Positions 63,730 through 64,000 of a stretch of 64,000 nucleotides of DNA are shown piece after piece. Position 1 is the stretch's first letter, and every line of letters starts with the position of its first letter. Made by a program: the position numbers and the translations under genes. The notes beneath the pieces were generated by a model. That model did not search any database, was not told the origin of the DNA, and saw only the letters and a program-made list of their open reading frames with translations. The DNA comes from Bimastos eiseni. Lineage: Eukaryota > Annelida > Clitellata > Crassiclitellata > Lumbricidae. Location: positions 28,124,815-28,188,814 of the forward strand of contig OY365806.1 in NCBI GenBank assembly GCA_959347315.1. The letters run 5' to 3'.

Positions 63730-64000
63730 CTGTTAGCTAATGAAGAAAAACATTGGTCAATGTACATAAACTTATATTGTCGACATGCTTTCATTATCTC
63801 ACATATACTGGTAAAAATATTGATCGCGGTAACTTAAAGTTGCATAGATTACAAAGCATATACGTTGGTATTCGTTGCGAGGCTGTTGAGATGTTGTGAT
63901 TTTACTTTAAAGCCAGTCCATCGCAAATTTTATCTTTAGGTCCTTCTTTTCATCCCAGCTGCTGGCTCTTCTGGATCATTTTGATCTTCTTCTGAAATCT
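63730..64000 (-). other. TEP intron at right window edge
   Basis: A further upstream TEP exon was sought on the minus strand. Only an unsupported open stretch near the edge was seen. Confidence 0.4.

Overview
The window is invertebrate animal DNA. Genes are split into many short exons with GT-AG introns. Intergenic and intronic DNA is AT-rich and full of microsatellites, minisatellites, SINE/LINE relics and MITE-like elements, and the words TAGGCCTA and ACATGTA are scattered throughout. The gene content (ARM-TIR-SAM immune-type proteins, a SYT15-like synaptotagmin close to the vertebrate protein, a thioester-containing protein of the alpha-2-macroglobulin/CD109 type) and the repeat texture suggest an invertebrate deuterostome, perhaps an echinoderm or hemichordate. 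The taxon is an inference. No bacterial genes, tRNA or rRNA genes, or CRISPR arrays were seen.

Layout. (1) 1183-19830, plus strand: two tandem copies of one gene with matching exon lengths and phases. It encodes an N-terminal helical ARM-like region, then a TIR domain, then an acidic linker and a C-terminal SAM domain. Copy 2 (11089-19830) reads as a complete 667-residue protein. Copy 1 (1183-6520) lacks a visible first exon, has a one-base deletion in the ARM exon and uses a GC donor in the TIR domain. (2) 22191-24447, plus: a three-exon gene for a 139-residue Pro/Gly/Gln-rich protein that I do not recognise. Its 5' flank and 25-base first exon are homologous to those of ARM-TIR-SAM copy 2. 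(3) About 24.5-31.4 kb: intergenic, with a large CCGA/CTGA satellite, a TCA/TCG triplet tract and SINE/LINE scraps. (4) 31495-49881, plus: a complete synaptotagmin-15-like gene of seven coding exons (405 residues), whose 12.6 kb first coding intron carries most of the minisatellites. (5) 52761-63729, minus: 14 exons of the C-terminal half of a thioester protein with an intact GCGEQ, transcribed toward SYT15. The N-terminal half lies beyond the window. Its introns hold two nearly identical 332-bp direct repeats flanking a 75-bp exon; a hAT-like MITE with a perfect 8-bp target duplication lies just 3' of an exon.

Two of the three recognisable gene types fit innate immunity: the TIR proteins as possible NAD-consuming or scaffold signalling proteins, and the thioester protein as a possible opsonin or protease trap. 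The synaptotagmin appears unrelated in function. The most unusual features are the ARM-TIR-SAM tandem pair and the sharing of their promoter/leader exon with an unrelated small gene.
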